Part shown: piece by piece, positions 1 to 9,012 of the stretch | How positions within the stretch are numbered: position 1 is the first letter of the stretch | Layout: each line of letters opens with the position of its first letter | Assembly: GCF_022179325.1 (NCBI RefSeq) | Contig: NZ_BPQQ01000075.1 | Span: 1 to 64,000 of the forward strand | Source of the DNA: Methylobacterium isbiliense | GTDB lineage: Bacteria; Pseudomonadota; Alphaproteobacteria; Rhizobiales; Beijerinckiaceae | Reading direction: 5' to 3' | Length of the DNA: 64,000 nucleotides | Translations under genes and position numbers: made by a program | The notes under the pieces: generated by a model | Seen by the model: the letters and a program-made list of their open reading frames with translations, nothing else | Database searches by the model: none | What the model was told of the DNA's origin: nothing

Positions 1-100
1 ACGCAAAATGCGGGAGAACCGCGAAATCGGGGGAGGATCCCGGGCTTGCCCGGGATCGAGATAAATGCGTCAGCATCTGGGGCGATGGTATGAGGCGGCC

Positions 101-2461
101 TCAGGGGGCGGGGCGCAGGCGGATGATCTGCGCGCTCGCCGCGTCGACCGCCTCGCGCGTGAACAGGAGCGGCACGTAGCCCCGCCGCGCCCAGGTCCCG
201 GCGAGATCGTCGTAGTGCGGCGAGCGCGGATCGCCGGACTGGCCGGGGGCGTTGACGAACACGCTGGCGTCCCAGCCGCCGACATCCACCACCATTCGGA
301 ACGAGGCCCCGACGGTCAGGCGGAAGCTGTCGGGCCGGTAGGTGGTGTTCATCACGGTGGCGCCCGAGCCGCCGACCGGCAGCGGGCCGACGTCGCGGCC
401 GACCTCTGCGAGGCCGGAGAGCGGGTGGGCGAACAGGGCATGGTGCAGCCGGCCCCAGGCCCAGGCCGTGGAATCGTCGCCGAGGCGCGCCCGGCAGTCG
501 CGCTCGGCCGCCGCCAGGGTCTCGGCCAGGAGACGGTCGCGGGTCGCCGCGTCGAGGGGCGGGCGCGGCGCCGCCAGCAGGTCGAGAAGCGCCTCCGGGT
601 CGCCGGGGGCGAGCAGCGCGCGCAAGGACGCTGCGGGCGCGAGGTGGCGCAGCAGCGCCGGGCGCAGGTGGTGCATCCACCACACCTCGACGAGGGCGGC
701 AGCCGGGCTGTCCTCGTGCAGGCGTCCGTCGAAGTTCGCGAGCAGGCCGGCGGCCGCTCCCTGCAGCCCGAGCCCGCCGACGAGGCGGGCGAGGCGCGCG
801 GCCGGCAGCGAGAGGTCGTCGCCCTGGAGCGCCATCGAGTCGGCCAGGGTATGGCACGGCTGCGCCGCCAGCACCGTCCCGATGCGGGCCGCGCGCCACG
901 GCTCCAGCCACTCGAAGCCGAGCCGGCGCTCCTGCGCCGGATAGTCCGGCGGCAGGTTCATCTCGTTGGCGGTGGCGACGAAGCCGCGCGCCGGGTCGAT
1001 CGCACGGGGCAGATCCTCGGCCGGATGGAAGCCGTCCCACTCGTAGGCCCCGTCGCCCGGCACTGGCATCAGCCCGTCGCCCTCCGTCCGCCGCGGCGCC
1101 TTGCCGGCCATGAACCACGCGATGCGGCCGTTCACGTCGGCGTAGACTTGGTTCACGGACGGGGCGGACCAGTGCCGCAGCGCCGCCCCGAACGCCTCCG
1201 GCGTGTCGGCGTCGAGATAGGCGAGGCTCGCGAGGTAGGCGGCGCTGCCGGGCTCGCTCCAGACGCTGCGCAGCGCGAAGGCCCGCCGCGCCGCGCGGTC
1301 CTCCCGGATCACCGGCCCGTGGCGGGTGAAGGCCAGGGACACGGTCTCGTCCGGGCCGCCGCGGACCGGGATCGCCTCGCCGACGCGGCGCATCCGCTCC
1401 CAGCCCCCGCCGTAGCGGTAGAGGTCGGGATCGTCCGGATGGGTCTCGTAGACGCAGAGATCCTCCTGGTCGATCGGCGCGATGGTGAGCGAGAAGGCGG
1501 CGCGTCCGTTATGCCCGATGGAGATGCCGGGGATCGCCGGTTCGCCCGCCCCGATCACGTCGAGGCCCGGGGCGGTGAGGTGGACGACGTAGCGCAGGGA
1601 GGGCAGCCCGTAGGCGCGGTGCGGGTCGCTCGCCAGGATCGGCCGCCCGGTCGCGGTGCGCCCCGGCCCGACGGCCCAGTTGTTCGAGCCCTCCGGCGGC
1701 GCGGACGCGGGCGCCGGAGGGGACGGGAGGGGCCCGGTCACCACCTCGCCGTGCTCCGTGACCTTGCACCAGCGCCACGCCTCGGTCCGTCGGGCGGCCA
1801 GCCGCTCGGCCGTGAAGCCGACGCCCGCGGTCCCCAGGCGCACCGCGTCGAGGACGTCGGCCGGGATCTCCGCCGGATCGAGGCCTTCGGGGACGCGCAG
1901 GCCGTGAGGGGGCGCCAGCACCTTGCGGACGGAGTCGAGGGCGAGCGCCCCTTCGGCCGCCACCCGGGCGCGGGCCACCTCCGAGAGGGCGTTGCGCACG
2001 AGCGCGTGGCTGCGGATGCGCACGACATCCTCGGCCCGCCAGCGCTCCGGCCGCGTCCCCATCCGCACGAATTCGGGGGGCAGCCACGCCGGCTCGGCCT
2101 CGGTCAGCGTCACGAAGGCGTTCAGGCCGGCGACGAAGGCCTCCACGATCGCCCGTGTCTCGGGATGACCGTAGGCCGCCCACTCGGCCGCCATGTCGCC
2201 GCGGTAGAGGAAGAGGCGCGCGGCGCGGTCCTGCGCGAGGTAGCCCGGCCCGAAATCGCCCGCGAGCCGCCCGAGGCCGCGCTTGCGCCAGAGGTCGAGC
2301 TGCCAGAGCCGGTCGCGGGCCGCGTTGAAGCCCTGGACCCGGAAGGCATCGAGGCGGGTGCCGGCGCGGATGTGGGCCACGCCCCAGGGGTCGATGCGGA
2401 TCTCCGCGGGCGCCGTGAGCCCCGGCAGGGTGAGATCGCGGTCGCCGGGCCGTGTCGCCAT
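101..2461 (-). CDS. Penicillin acylase family N-terminal nucleophile hydrolase
   Basis: A 786-residue protein of the penicillin/cephalosporin/acyl-homoserine-lactone acylase family (Ntn hydrolases), which cleave amide bonds after autoproteolysis into alpha and beta chains. The predicted beta-chain N terminus is the GSNNWAV motif, with the nucleophile Ser at about residue 259. It is followed by the family's LASDPH and GHNGRAAFSLT stretches. The length fits the family. No signal peptide is visible, since the N terminus MATRPGDRDL is hydrophilic, so the protein may be cytoplasmic, unlike many exported acylases. The start is supported by a GAGGAG box about 6 bases upstream. The substrate cannot be read from sequence; beta-lactam, AHL and other N-acyl amides are all possible. 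It is transcribed away from the following genes. Confidence 0.9.
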   Translation of the reverse strand: MATRPGDRDLTLPGLTAPAEIRIDPWGVAHIRAGTRLDAFRVQGFNAARDRLWQLDLWRKRGLGRLAGDFGPGYLAQDRAARLFLYRGDMAAEWAAYGHPETRAIVEAFVAGLNAFVTLTEAEPAWLPPEFVRMGTRPERWRAEDVVRIRSHALVRNALSEVARARVAAEGALALDSVRKVLAPPHGLRVPEGLDPAEIPADVLDAVRLGTAGVGFTAERLAARRTEAWRWCKVTEHGEVVTGPLPSPPAPASAPPEGSNNWAVGPGRTATGRPILASDPHRAYGLPSLRYVVHLTAPGLDVIGAGEPAIPGISIGHNGRAAFSLTIAPIDQEDLCVYETHPDDPDLYRYGGGWERMRRVGEAIPVRGGPDETVSLAFTRHGPVIREDRAARRAFALRSVWSEPGSAAYLASLAYLDADTPEAFGAALRHWSAPSVNQVYADVNGRIAWFMAGKAPRRTEGDGLMPVPGDGAYEWDGFHPAEDLPRAIDPARGFVATANEMNLPPDYPAQERRLGFEWLEPWRAARIGTVLAAQPCHTLADSMALQGDDLSLPAARLARLVGGLGLQGAAAGLLANFDGRLHEDSPAAALVEVWWMHHLRPALLRHLAPAASLRALLAPGDPEALLDLLAAPRPPLDAATRDRLLAETLAAAERDCRARLGDDSTAWAWGRLHHALFAHPLSGLAEVGRDVGPLPVGGSGATVMNTTYRPDSFRLTVGASFRMVVDVGGWDASVFVNAPGQSGDPRSPHYDDLAGTWARRGYVPLLFTREAVDAASAQIIRLRPAP

Positions 2462-2815
2462 GCTGTCTCCTCGTCGCGGGCGGCCGCCCCGCCCACCCGT
2501 CCGGTGTCGATCGGAACGGCCTCGTCGCGCAGGAGCGCACTCATCCGGACCGGAACGGCCCCGTCAAGCTCCCGGGCCTTGCAGGAACAACAACAACATC
2601 ACCGAGCGCTGGACGTTCTCGGCCATTCGCGCCAGTCAGGCGTCGCCGCCGATACGCGGCAGGAAGCATGATGGAGGATGGAATACGGTCGAAGGAGCAG
2701 AGGGATGGGGCCTCTATGCTGATCAGCGACGGCCTTAACCTTGTGTATGACCGGTTGCCGCTGCAGGCGCGCCGGCCGGCCGGCAGCCTCGGCGGCGCCA
2801 TCGCGCCGGCCGGCC
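2462..2815. other. Intergenic region without a supported gene
   Basis: About 350 bases lie between two minus-strand genes. Short open frames exist on both strands, but none has a ribosome-binding site, family resemblance or codon usage that would support it. A short AAC-rich run sits near 2585-2597. I see no clear promoter, terminator or RNA gene. Confidence 0.4.
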
Positions 2816-3061
2816 TCATCCCTCCCGCCGCCCTCCCGCGACGAAATCCTTGATGGCGCCGAGCACCTGCGCGGTGGTCTCCCGCGCGATCGCCAGCGCC
2901 TCCTGCGCTTGGTGGTAGGCGTGCCGGGCCGCCTGCAGGTCGCGCGCGTTCGCGGCGGCCGAGGCGGATCGGTAGAGGTCGAGCATCCTGTCGTTGTGCG
3001 TCCTGCACGCCTGGGTGACGCGCTCACTCAATTCGACCGCATCGCTGATCCGGTCCTTCAT
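2816..3061 (-). CDS. Small hypothetical helical protein
   Basis: An 81-residue protein of unknown function. The sequence is predicted to be largely helical and is rich in Ala, Arg and Gln, without signal peptide or membrane segment. The body (residues about 8-70) has the spacing of a two-helix or coiled-coil bundle. A GGAG box lies about 9 bases before the ATG. It is divergent from the ABC-F gene that starts 150 bases away. I do not recognise a family. It is more credible than the overlapping frames because of the RBS and a balanced amino-acid composition. Confidence 0.55.
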   Translation of the reverse strand: MKDRISDAVELSERVTQACRTHNDRMLDLYRSASAAANARDLQAARHAYHQAQEALAIARETTAQVLGAIKDFVAGGRREG

Positions 3062-3213
3062 CGCGGCGGCTCCGACCTCACGGCCTGATCGTCGCCGGTG
3101 AGGACCGATCTGGCAACTGCCGCCGAGGCGGCCGCGCGGGCAGGGCTGCCCTTCCGCTGGCGCGCCCGATGGCCTAAGGGCGCGTCGAGCCCACCCGACG
3201 CCCCCGCGGACGC

Positions 3214-4836
3214 ATGATACGCCTCGACAGAATCAGCAAGCAGAACGGCAAGCAGATCCTCTTCATCGAGGCCTCCGCATCGCTCCAGAGAGGCGAGAAG
3301 ATCGGGCTCGTCGGCCCGAACGGCGCCGGCAAGACGACGCTCTTCCGCATGATCACCGGCGAGGAGCAGCCCGACGAGGGCCAGGTCGCGACCGATCGCG
3401 GCGTCACCATCGGCTACTTCAGCCAGGACGTGGGCGAGATGTCCGGCCGCAGCGTCGTCGCCGAGGTCATGAACGGCGCGGGCGCCGTGAGTGCGGTCGC
3501 GGCCGAGCTGCGGTCCCTGGAGACCGCGCTCGCCGACCCGGACCGGGCGGACGAACTCGACGTGCTGGTGGCGCGCTACGGCGAGGTGCAGGCTCGCTTC
3601 GAGGAACTCGACGGCTACGCGCTCGAAGGCCGGGCGCAGGAGGTGCTGGCCGGCCTCAGCTTCAGCCCGGAGATGATCGAGGGCGACGTCGGCGCCCTGT
3701 CGGGAGGCTGGAAGATGCGGGTGGCGCTCGCCCGCATCCTCCTGATGAACCCGGACGCGATGCTGCTCGACGAGCCGAGCAACCACCTCGACCTCGAGAG
3801 CCTGATCTGGCTGGAGGCCTTTCTCAGGAACTACGAGGGCGCGCTGCTGATGACCTCGCACGACCGCGAGTTCATGAACCGCATCGTCGGCAAGGTGGTG
3901 GAGATCGACGGCGGCACGCTCACGACCTATTCGGGCGACTACGCCTTCTACGAGCAGCAGCGCGCGCTGAACGAGACCCAGCAGCAGGCGCAGTTCGAGC
4001 GCCAGCAGGCGATGCTCGCCAAGGAAATCAAGTTCATCGAGCGCTTCAAGGCGCGCGCCTCGCACGCCGCCCAGGTGCAGAGCCGGGTGAAGAAGCTCGA
4101 CAAGATCGAGCGCGTGGAGCCGCCGCGCCGGCGGCAGACGGTGGCGTTCGACTTCCAGCCCGCCCCCCGCTCGGGCGACGACGTGGTGAGCCTGAAGGGC
4201 GTGCACAAGCGCTACGGCAGCCGGTCGATCTATGCCGGGCTCGACTTCTCGGTGCGCCGCAAGGAGCGCTGGTGCGTGATGGGCGTCAACGGCGCGGGCA
4301 AGTCGACGCTGCTGAAGCTCGTGACGGGCGCGACCCGGCCCGACGACGGCACGGTGGCGCTCGGCAGCAGCGTGAAGCTCGGCTACTTCGCCCAGCACGC
4401 CATGGATCTCCTCGACGGCGAGCGCACGATCTTCCAGTCCCTGGAGGAGGCCTTCCCGCAGGCCGGACAGGGCTCGTTGCGGGCGCTGGCCGGCTGCTTC
4501 GGCTTCTCGGGCGACGACGTCGAGAAACGCTGCCGGGTGCTCTCGGGGGGCGAGAAGGCCAGGCTGGTGATGGCCAGGATGCTCTACGACCCGCCGAACT
4601 TCCTGGTGCTGGACGAGCCCACCAACCACCTCGACATGGACACCAAGGCGATGCTGATCACCGCCCTGTCGCGCTACGAGGGCACGATGCTGTTCGTCTC
4701 GCACGACCGCCACTTCCTCGCCGCCTTGTCCAACCGCCTGCTCGAACTCACCCCCGAGGGCATCCACCAGTACGGCGGCGGCTACACGGAGTACGTGGCG
4801 CGCACCGGCCGGGAGGCGCCCGGCCTGCGCGGCTGA
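3214..4836 (+). CDS. ABC-F family ATPase (YbiT/Ettr-like)
   Basis: A 540-residue soluble protein with two ABC ATPase domains and no membrane segments, as in the ABC-F family that acts on the ribosome (translation factors or antibiotic-protection proteins). Domain 1 has Walker A GPNGAGKT at residues 34-41, signature LSGGW near 163 and Walker B LLDEPSNHLD. The charged, Gln/Lys-rich interdomain linker (about 250-300) corresponds to the P-site tRNA interaction motif region. Domain 2 has Walker A GVNGAGKS near 358, signature LSGGE near 444 and LDEPTNHLD. The linker and overall length suit the housekeeping YbiT/EttA-type group better than dedicated resistance factors, but the subfamily is inferred by eye only. 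Confidence 0.92.
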   Translation: MIRLDRISKQNGKQILFIEASASLQRGEKIGLVGPNGAGKTTLFRMITGEEQPDEGQVATDRGVTIGYFSQDVGEMSGRSVVAEVMNGAGAVSAVAAELRSLETALADPDRADELDVLVARYGEVQARFEELDGYALEGRAQEVLAGLSFSPEMIEGDVGALSGGWKMRVALARILLMNPDAMLLDEPSNHLDLESLIWLEAFLRNYEGALLMTSHDREFMNRIVGKVVEIDGGTLTTYSGDYAFYEQQRALNETQQQAQFERQQAMLAKEIKFIERFKARASHAAQVQSRVKKLDKIERVEPPRRRQTVAFDFQPAPRSGDDVVSLKGVHKRYGSRSIYAGLDFSVRRKERWCVMGVNGAGKSTLLKLVTGATRPDDGTVALGSSVKLGYFAQHAMDLLDGERTIFQSLEEAFPQAGQGSLRALAGCFGFSGDDVEKRCRVLSGGEKARLVMARMLYDPPNFLVLDEPTNHLDMDTKAMLITALSRYEGTMLFVSHDRHFLAALSNRLLELTPEGIHQYGGGYTEYVARTGREAPGLRG

Positions 4837-5032
4837 GCGGGGAGGCGGGCGGTGCAACCCGGCGCGCGGCGATGCTTCGGACCGCACTCGCCGTCGTTCC
4901 GATTGTGCACGTTCCAGTTGATATTCGCCTCAATTGTGAGTGAGATCGTCCCAACACGGCCGCGGCAGGGCGAAGCCCCCGCGAGGCCGGACAGGCGGTG
5001 ACCGCACCCGCGCGCCGCCCGGGAGGACGGTG

Positions 5033-6613
5033 ATGCTGGGTGATCTGGGCAGGATCTTCGACGACGGCGGGCTGTCCCCGCGCGGAGCCTGTCTGCTCTG
5101 GCGACCGGAGCTGGTCTGGCCCAACGCCCTCTCGGACGCGGTCATCGGGCTGTGCCTCGTCTCGATCCTGGTCGCGCTCGCGATCCTGACGGCCAGGCGC
5201 CGGGACATCGGCGTCCGGGGGACGCCGGCCGGACTCGCGGCCTTCCTCCTCGCCGCCGCCATCACGCAGTTCCTGGCGGTCTGGGGCCTGTGGGAGCCCG
5301 GCCAGGGGCTCGAGACCGCCGCCAGGGCCGTGACCGCGGCCGCGGCGGTCCTTGCCGCCGCGCTGCTCTGGCGGCGCCTGCCTCTCGCGGTCGCGCTGCC
5401 CTCCCCGACGGACTGGCGGCAACTCCGCCGCGACCTCGCCGCCCGCACCCGGGAGCGGGATGCCGCAGTGGCGGCGAGCGCGGCCGAGCGCGCCGCCAAG
5501 AGTGCCTTCCTGGCCCGGATGAGCCACGAGATCCGCACCTCCCTCAGCAGCATCCTCGGCTACACGGATCTTCTGCTCGACGCCGGGATCCGCACGCCGG
5601 AGGAGCAGCGCCGGCTCGACCTGATCCACGCCTCCGGCTCCTCGCTGCTCGCGGTGCTCGACGGCCTTCTGGACATCGCGACGATCGAGGCCGGGCCGCT
5701 CGTGCTGAACCCGGTCGCCTTCTCGCCGCGCCGCCTCGCGGAGACCTGTGCCGCCACGGTGCGGCCGGCCGCCGAGGACCTCGGCACGGCGGTGAGCGTG
5801 GCCGTCGATCCGGGGGTGCCGTCGCGCCTGCGCGGGGACGAGGCGCGGATCGGCCGGGTGCTCCTCAACCTCCTCACCAACGCGATCAGGGCGGCCGGGA
5901 CGGGCACCGTGACGGTGCATCTGCGGGCCGAGGAGGAGGCCGGCCGCACGTGGCTGCGCGTCGCGGTCCGGGATTCGGGGCCGGGGATCCCGCGCGCGCA
6001 GCAGGACCGCCTGCGCGAGGCGCTCGCCCGCGCCGATGCGGTCCGGCCCGTCGGCGGCAGCGGCCTCGGCCTCGCCCTCTGCCGCCGGCTGGTCGCGCTC
6101 ATGGACGGGGAGATCGGCTTCGAGAGCTTCGAGGGCCACGGCTCGACCTTCTGGGTCCGCCTGCCCCTGGAGCGGGTTCCGGACGAGCCGCCCGGGCCGG
6201 TCCGCCCGGGCGTCGAGGACATCTCCGCGGCCCCGCGCATCCTGCTCGTCGAGGACATGCCGGCGAACCAGGAGCTGGTGCGCCTGATCCTGGAGGAGGA
6301 AGGCTTCGTGGTCGACACCGCCGCCGACGGCGCCGAGGCCGTGGCGAAGATCCGCACCGCCCCCTACCGGCTCGTCCTGATGGACGCGCAGATGCCGACG
6401 ATGGACGGGCTCACGGCGACCCGCCGGATCCGCTCGCTGGAGGGCGCCGCCGGACGCGTGCCGATCGTTGCCATGACGGCGAACGTCATGCCCGACCAGC
6501 TCGACACCTACCGCGAGGCGGGCATGGACGACGTGATCGCCAAGCCGTTCCGGCGCGCGCAGCTCATGGGTGTGATCGCCCACTGGACGCTGATCGAGGC
6601 GGACGGCGGCTGA
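5033..6613 (+). CDS. Membrane hybrid histidine kinase with receiver domain
   Basis: A 526-residue hybrid sensor kinase. Three hydrophobic segments (about residues 33-55, 67-90, 97-118) form an N-terminal membrane module without an obvious periplasmic sensor. A HisKA domain follows with phospho-acceptor His165 in MSHEIRTS. The HATPase_c domain has an N-box NLLTNAIRAA, G1 DSGPGIP and G2 GGSGLGLAL. A C-terminal receiver has the acidic pair VED, phospho-acceptor Asp451 (LMDAQMP) and the KPF lysine. The ATG at 5033 is preferred over an ATG 93 bases upstream because GGGAGGA lies just before it. There is no cognate regulator next door, so output probably passes through a phosphotransfer protein elsewhere. 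The gene ends at the edge of the oriC-like region. Confidence 0.9.
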   Translation: MLGDLGRIFDDGGLSPRGACLLWRPELVWPNALSDAVIGLCLVSILVALAILTARRRDIGVRGTPAGLAAFLLAAAITQFLAVWGLWEPGQGLETAARAVTAAAAVLAAALLWRRLPLAVALPSPTDWRQLRRDLAARTRERDAAVAASAAERAAKSAFLARMSHEIRTSLSSILGYTDLLLDAGIRTPEEQRRLDLIHASGSSLLAVLDGLLDIATIEAGPLVLNPVAFSPRRLAETCAATVRPAAEDLGTAVSVAVDPGVPSRLRGDEARIGRVLLNLLTNAIRAAGTGTVTVHLRAEEEAGRTWLRVAVRDSGPGIPRAQQDRLREALARADAVRPVGGSGLGLALCRRLVALMDGEIGFESFEGHGSTFWVRLPLERVPDEPPGPVRPGVEDISAAPRILLVEDMPANQELVRLILEEEGFVVDTAADGAEAVAKIRTAPYRLVLMDAQMPTMDGLTATRRIRSLEGAAGRVPIVAMTANVMPDQLDTYREAGMDDVIAKPFRRAQLMGVIAHWTLIEADGG

Positions 6614-7079
6614 GTGCCGGCCTCCCGCACACCGGTTCGCCCGCGATCCGCCCCGGCCGTCCGGATCGGGCGCATCCCGTCCCGCGCCCAAAGATAAGGA
6701 AGGAAAGATTCTTGGAGTCTGTTTTTTCTTCTGGAGGGCCGAATCCCGAGGCTGCAGACGCGTCCACAGCCCGTCCCCATCGCCGCGGCGTTAAGAGGGC
6801 TTTAACGGGTTCGCTCTAGTTTCGGGTTTCAGCCTGGGGGGGAAGCGTTTGACGCGCAGTCCCGCGCCAGGCCGGCGGTCGCGTCCCGGATTCTCCCACC
6901 CGGCCCGGGCCGGCATCGCGCGCCCGCATGCCTGTTGACGGCGGAGTCGATGAACCGGCCCGCCCCGGTGCCTGGACCTCCTGCGCCGGCAAGGTTATCC
7001 CCATTCGTCGACTCCTCAGGGGCGCCCGCAGTGGACAAGCCCTCCGGGGTCCGCAGGTCGGCCTGGCCGGGGAGCCATC
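6614..7079 (+). other. oriC: Probable chromosomal replication origin (oriC)
   Basis: This 466-base non-coding region immediately precedes the ppsR/DUF299 gene, which is where the origin lies in Caulobacter and many Alphaproteobacteria (hemE/RP001 junction). It holds an AT-rich tract at about 6690-6732 as a candidate unwinding element. It also has a full CtrA box TTAA-N7-TTAAC at 6791-6806 and the DnaA-box-like 9-mer TTATCCCCA at 6995-7003 (one mismatch to TTATNCACA). Two weaker matches lie at 6760-6768 (GCGTCCACA) and 7030-7038 (inverted, two mismatches). The downstream order ppsR, maf, aroE, coaE, dnaQ is the conserved origin-right arm. The usual left neighbour hemE is absent. The position is seen in sequence; the function is inferred. 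Confidence 0.65.
6791..6806. promoter_or_regulatory. CtrA-binding box, full consensus
   Basis: TTAA-N7-TTAAC is read at 6791-6806 and matches the complete CtrA consensus. In Caulobacter, CtrA binding inside the origin blocks initiation in swarmer cells, and the same site class also drives cell-cycle promoters. Here the site lies between the AT-rich tract and the DnaA-like boxes. Confidence 0.6.
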
Positions 7080-7910
7080 GTGGTCCGCAGCTACTTCCAC
7101 CTCCATCTCGTCTCGGATTCGACGGGCGAGACCCTGATCAATGTCGGCCGCGCCGCCGCCGCGCAGTACGAGGGCGTCTCGGCGATCGAGCACGTCTATC
7201 CGCTCGTCCGCTCCTCGGCGCAGCTCGAACGGGTGATCAGCGAGATCGAGCAGGCGCCCGGCATCGTGCTCTACACCCTGGTCGAGCAGGACCTCACCGA
7301 GCGCCTGGAGGTGGCCTGCCGGGCCACCGGCTCGCCCGCCCTCTCGGTGCTCCAGCCGGTGCACAGCCTGCTGCAATCCTACCTCGGCGCGCATTCCACC
7401 GCCCGGCCGGGGGCGCAGCACATGCTGAACGCCGAGTATTTCAAGCGTATCGACGCGATGAACTTCACCCTCGCCCACGACGACGGCAACCTGCCGCTCG
7501 ATCTCGACGAGGCGGACGTGATCCTGCTCGGCGTCAGCCGCTCGTCGAAGACCCCGACCTCGATCTACCTCGCCAACCGCGGCCTCAAGACCGCGAACAT
7601 TCCCCTGGTGCCCGGCATGCCGCTGCCGCCCGCGCTGGAGCGCGCGCGCAAGCCCCTCATCGTCGGCCTGCTCGCCTCGCCGGAGCGGATCGTGCAGATC
7701 CGCCAGAACCGCCTGCTCAGCCTCAAGGCCGACGATTCCTCCTCCTACGTCGACCGCGAGGCGGTGGCCAACGAGGTCGCGGCCTCGCGCAAGCTCTTCG
7801 CCAAGCACCGCTGGCCGGTGATCGACGTCACCCGCCGCTCCATCGAGGAGACCGCCGCGGCAATCGTCGAGCTGCATCGCGAGCATCGCCTCAAGTTCAT
7901 CGCCGTCTGA
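7080..7910 (+). CDS. ppsR: PEP synthase/pyruvate,phosphate dikinase regulatory protein (DUF299)
   Basis: A 276-residue member of the DUF299 kinase/pyrophosphorylase family, which inactivates PPDK or PEP synthase by ADP-dependent Thr phosphorylation and reactivates it by Pi-dependent dephosphorylation. The N terminus [15 protein letters not shown] and the P-loop-like [11 protein letters not shown] (from residue 151) are family hallmarks, and the length is normal. The start is GTG at 7080 with GGGGAG just upstream. The gene is the first on the right side of the proposed origin, as in other Alphaproteobacteria. Whether the partner is PPDK or PEP synthase is not shown here, and neither enzyme is in the window. 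Confidence 0.92.
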   Translation: MVRSYFHLHLVSDSTGETLINVGRAAAAQYEGVSAIEHVYPLVRSSAQLERVISEIEQAPGIVLYTLVEQDLTERLEVACRATGSPALSVLQPVHSLLQSYLGAHSTARPGAQHMLNAEYFKRIDAMNFTLAHDDGNLPLDLDEADVILLGVSRSSKTPTSIYLANRGLKTANIPLVPGMPLPPALERARKPLIVGLLASPERIVQIRQNRLLSLKADDSSSYVDREAVANEVAASRKLFAKHRWPVIDVTRRSIEETAAAIVELHREHRLKFIAV

Positions 7911-8009
7911 GCCTGGCGTGACGGCCGGTCTGTCCCGAGGCGGTTGCCTTCGGGTGGCCATCTTCGGCCTGTTCCGTCGCGGTGACCCACTGCACGGGAT
8001 CGTCGCGCG

Positions 8010-8282
8010 ATGACCGTCCTCTCCGGCACCCTGTTCTCCCCTGCCATCCTCACCTCCGGCCGCGCCGGCTGCCCGGCGCAGCTGCGCAGCGTCGAGGAGG
8101 CCCGCGCCTTCGTGGAGCGCGAGCGGCTCCCGGTGGTGCGCTCGGGCTACCACTGGCTCGACGTCCACCAGCGCCTCACCCGCGCGCAGGCGACCCGGGC
8201 GGCGCCCGACGTGGCGGCGGCCCGCGCGGCGCTGGCCGCGGCCCTGGCGCGCGACGGCGAGACGGGCTCGCGCGCGGCCTGA
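8010..8282 (+). CDS. DUF982-like small protein
   Basis: A 90-residue protein resembling the short DUF982 family, which is abundant in Rhizobiales. A beta-rich start (residues 5-22) leads to an S-x-E-E-A-R-A-F-V segment, then an RSGYHWLDVHQRLT stretch in the position of the family's conserved Cys/His helix, and an Ala-rich C-terminal helix with AAARAALAAALA. The function of the family is unknown. It lies between ppsR and maf in the same direction, 99 bases after ppsR. The assignment is by pattern only. Confidence 0.55.
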   Translation: MTVLSGTLFSPAILTSGRAGCPAQLRSVEEARAFVERERLPVVRSGYHWLDVHQRLTRAQATRAAPDVAAARAALAAALARDGETGSRAA

Positions 8283-8383
8283 CCGGGGCGCTGGGGCGAG
8301 GTCCTGGGCGAGCCCCGCCCCGGCCTTGCGAAACCCGCCGAAACGGGCATTGGTGCGGGCATGGCCCAGCCCCGGTCCGCCAC

Positions 8384-8998
8384 ATGACCGCTTCGCTCTG
8401 GCGCGCCCCGGCGCCGCTGCTCCTCGCCTCGGCGAGCCCGACCCGGCGCGCCCTCCTCGAAGCCGCGGGCCTGCCCGTCGAGACGCGCTCGCCCGGCATC
8501 GACGAGCGCGCCCTGGAGGCGGAGCGGCCGGGCGACGGGCCGCAGGACCTCGCCCGGCGGCTCGCGACCGCGAAGGCCCTGGCGGTCGCCGCCGCATCCC
8601 CCGACCGGGTGGTGGTCGGCGCCGATCAGGTGCTCGACCTCGACGGCGAGGTGTTCCACAAGCCGGCGGATCTGCGCGGGGCGCGAGACCATCTGGCCCG
8701 GCTCCAGGGCCGCACCCACGCGCTCCATGCGGCGGTGGCCGTGGCCGTGGGCGGGCGTCTCGCCGACGCGTTCGTCGAGACCGCCCGGCTCGCCATGCGC
8801 CCGCTCGACGGGGCCGCCATCGACACCTACCTCGCGGTGGCGGGGGCGCGGGTGCTGGGCAGCGTCGGCGCCTACCAGCTCGAAGGACCCGGCATCCACC
8901 TGTTCGCCCGCATCGAGGGCGACCACACGACGATCCTGGGCCTGCCGCTCCTCCCGCTCCTGGCGCGCCTGCGCGCGCGCGACCTCCTGGCCTTCTGA
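8384..8998 (+). CDS. maf: Maf family nucleotide pyrophosphatase
   Basis: A 204-residue Maf/YceF/YhdE-type house-cleaning pyrophosphatase, which hydrolyses non-canonical or modified nucleoside triphosphates. Visible hallmarks are the N-terminal [14 protein letters not shown] phosphate-binding loop, the [12 protein letters not shown] segment with its catalytic acidic residue, and FHKP. The later GAYQLEGPG motif completes the family pattern. ATG 8384 is the only in-frame start near the conserved N terminus. It is followed after 14 bases by aroE, in the conserved maf-aroE-coaE unit. The subfamily (dTTP/UTP versus m7GTP type) is not resolved. Confidence 0.92.
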   Translation: MTASLWRAPAPLLLASASPTRRALLEAAGLPVETRSPGIDERALEAERPGDGPQDLARRLATAKALAVAAASPDRVVVGADQVLDLDGEVFHKPADLRGARDHLARLQGRTHALHAAVAVAVGGRLADAFVETARLAMRPLDGAAIDTYLAVAGARVLGSVGAYQLEGPGIHLFARIEGDHTTILGLPLLPLLARLRARDLLAF

Positions 8999-9012
8999 CG
9001 ACCGGACCTCCC

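Noticed and set aside
65-2671. Very long plus-strand open frame opposite the penicillin acylase gene
   Set aside because: High GC content leaves the opposite strand open. The frame lacks family motifs and a ribosome-binding site, while the minus-strand acylase has full-length motifs.
3058-4887. Long minus-strand frame opposite the ABC-F gene
   Set aside because: Shadow of the ABC-F coding sequence; composition is Arg/Glu/His-rich and has no recognisable domain.
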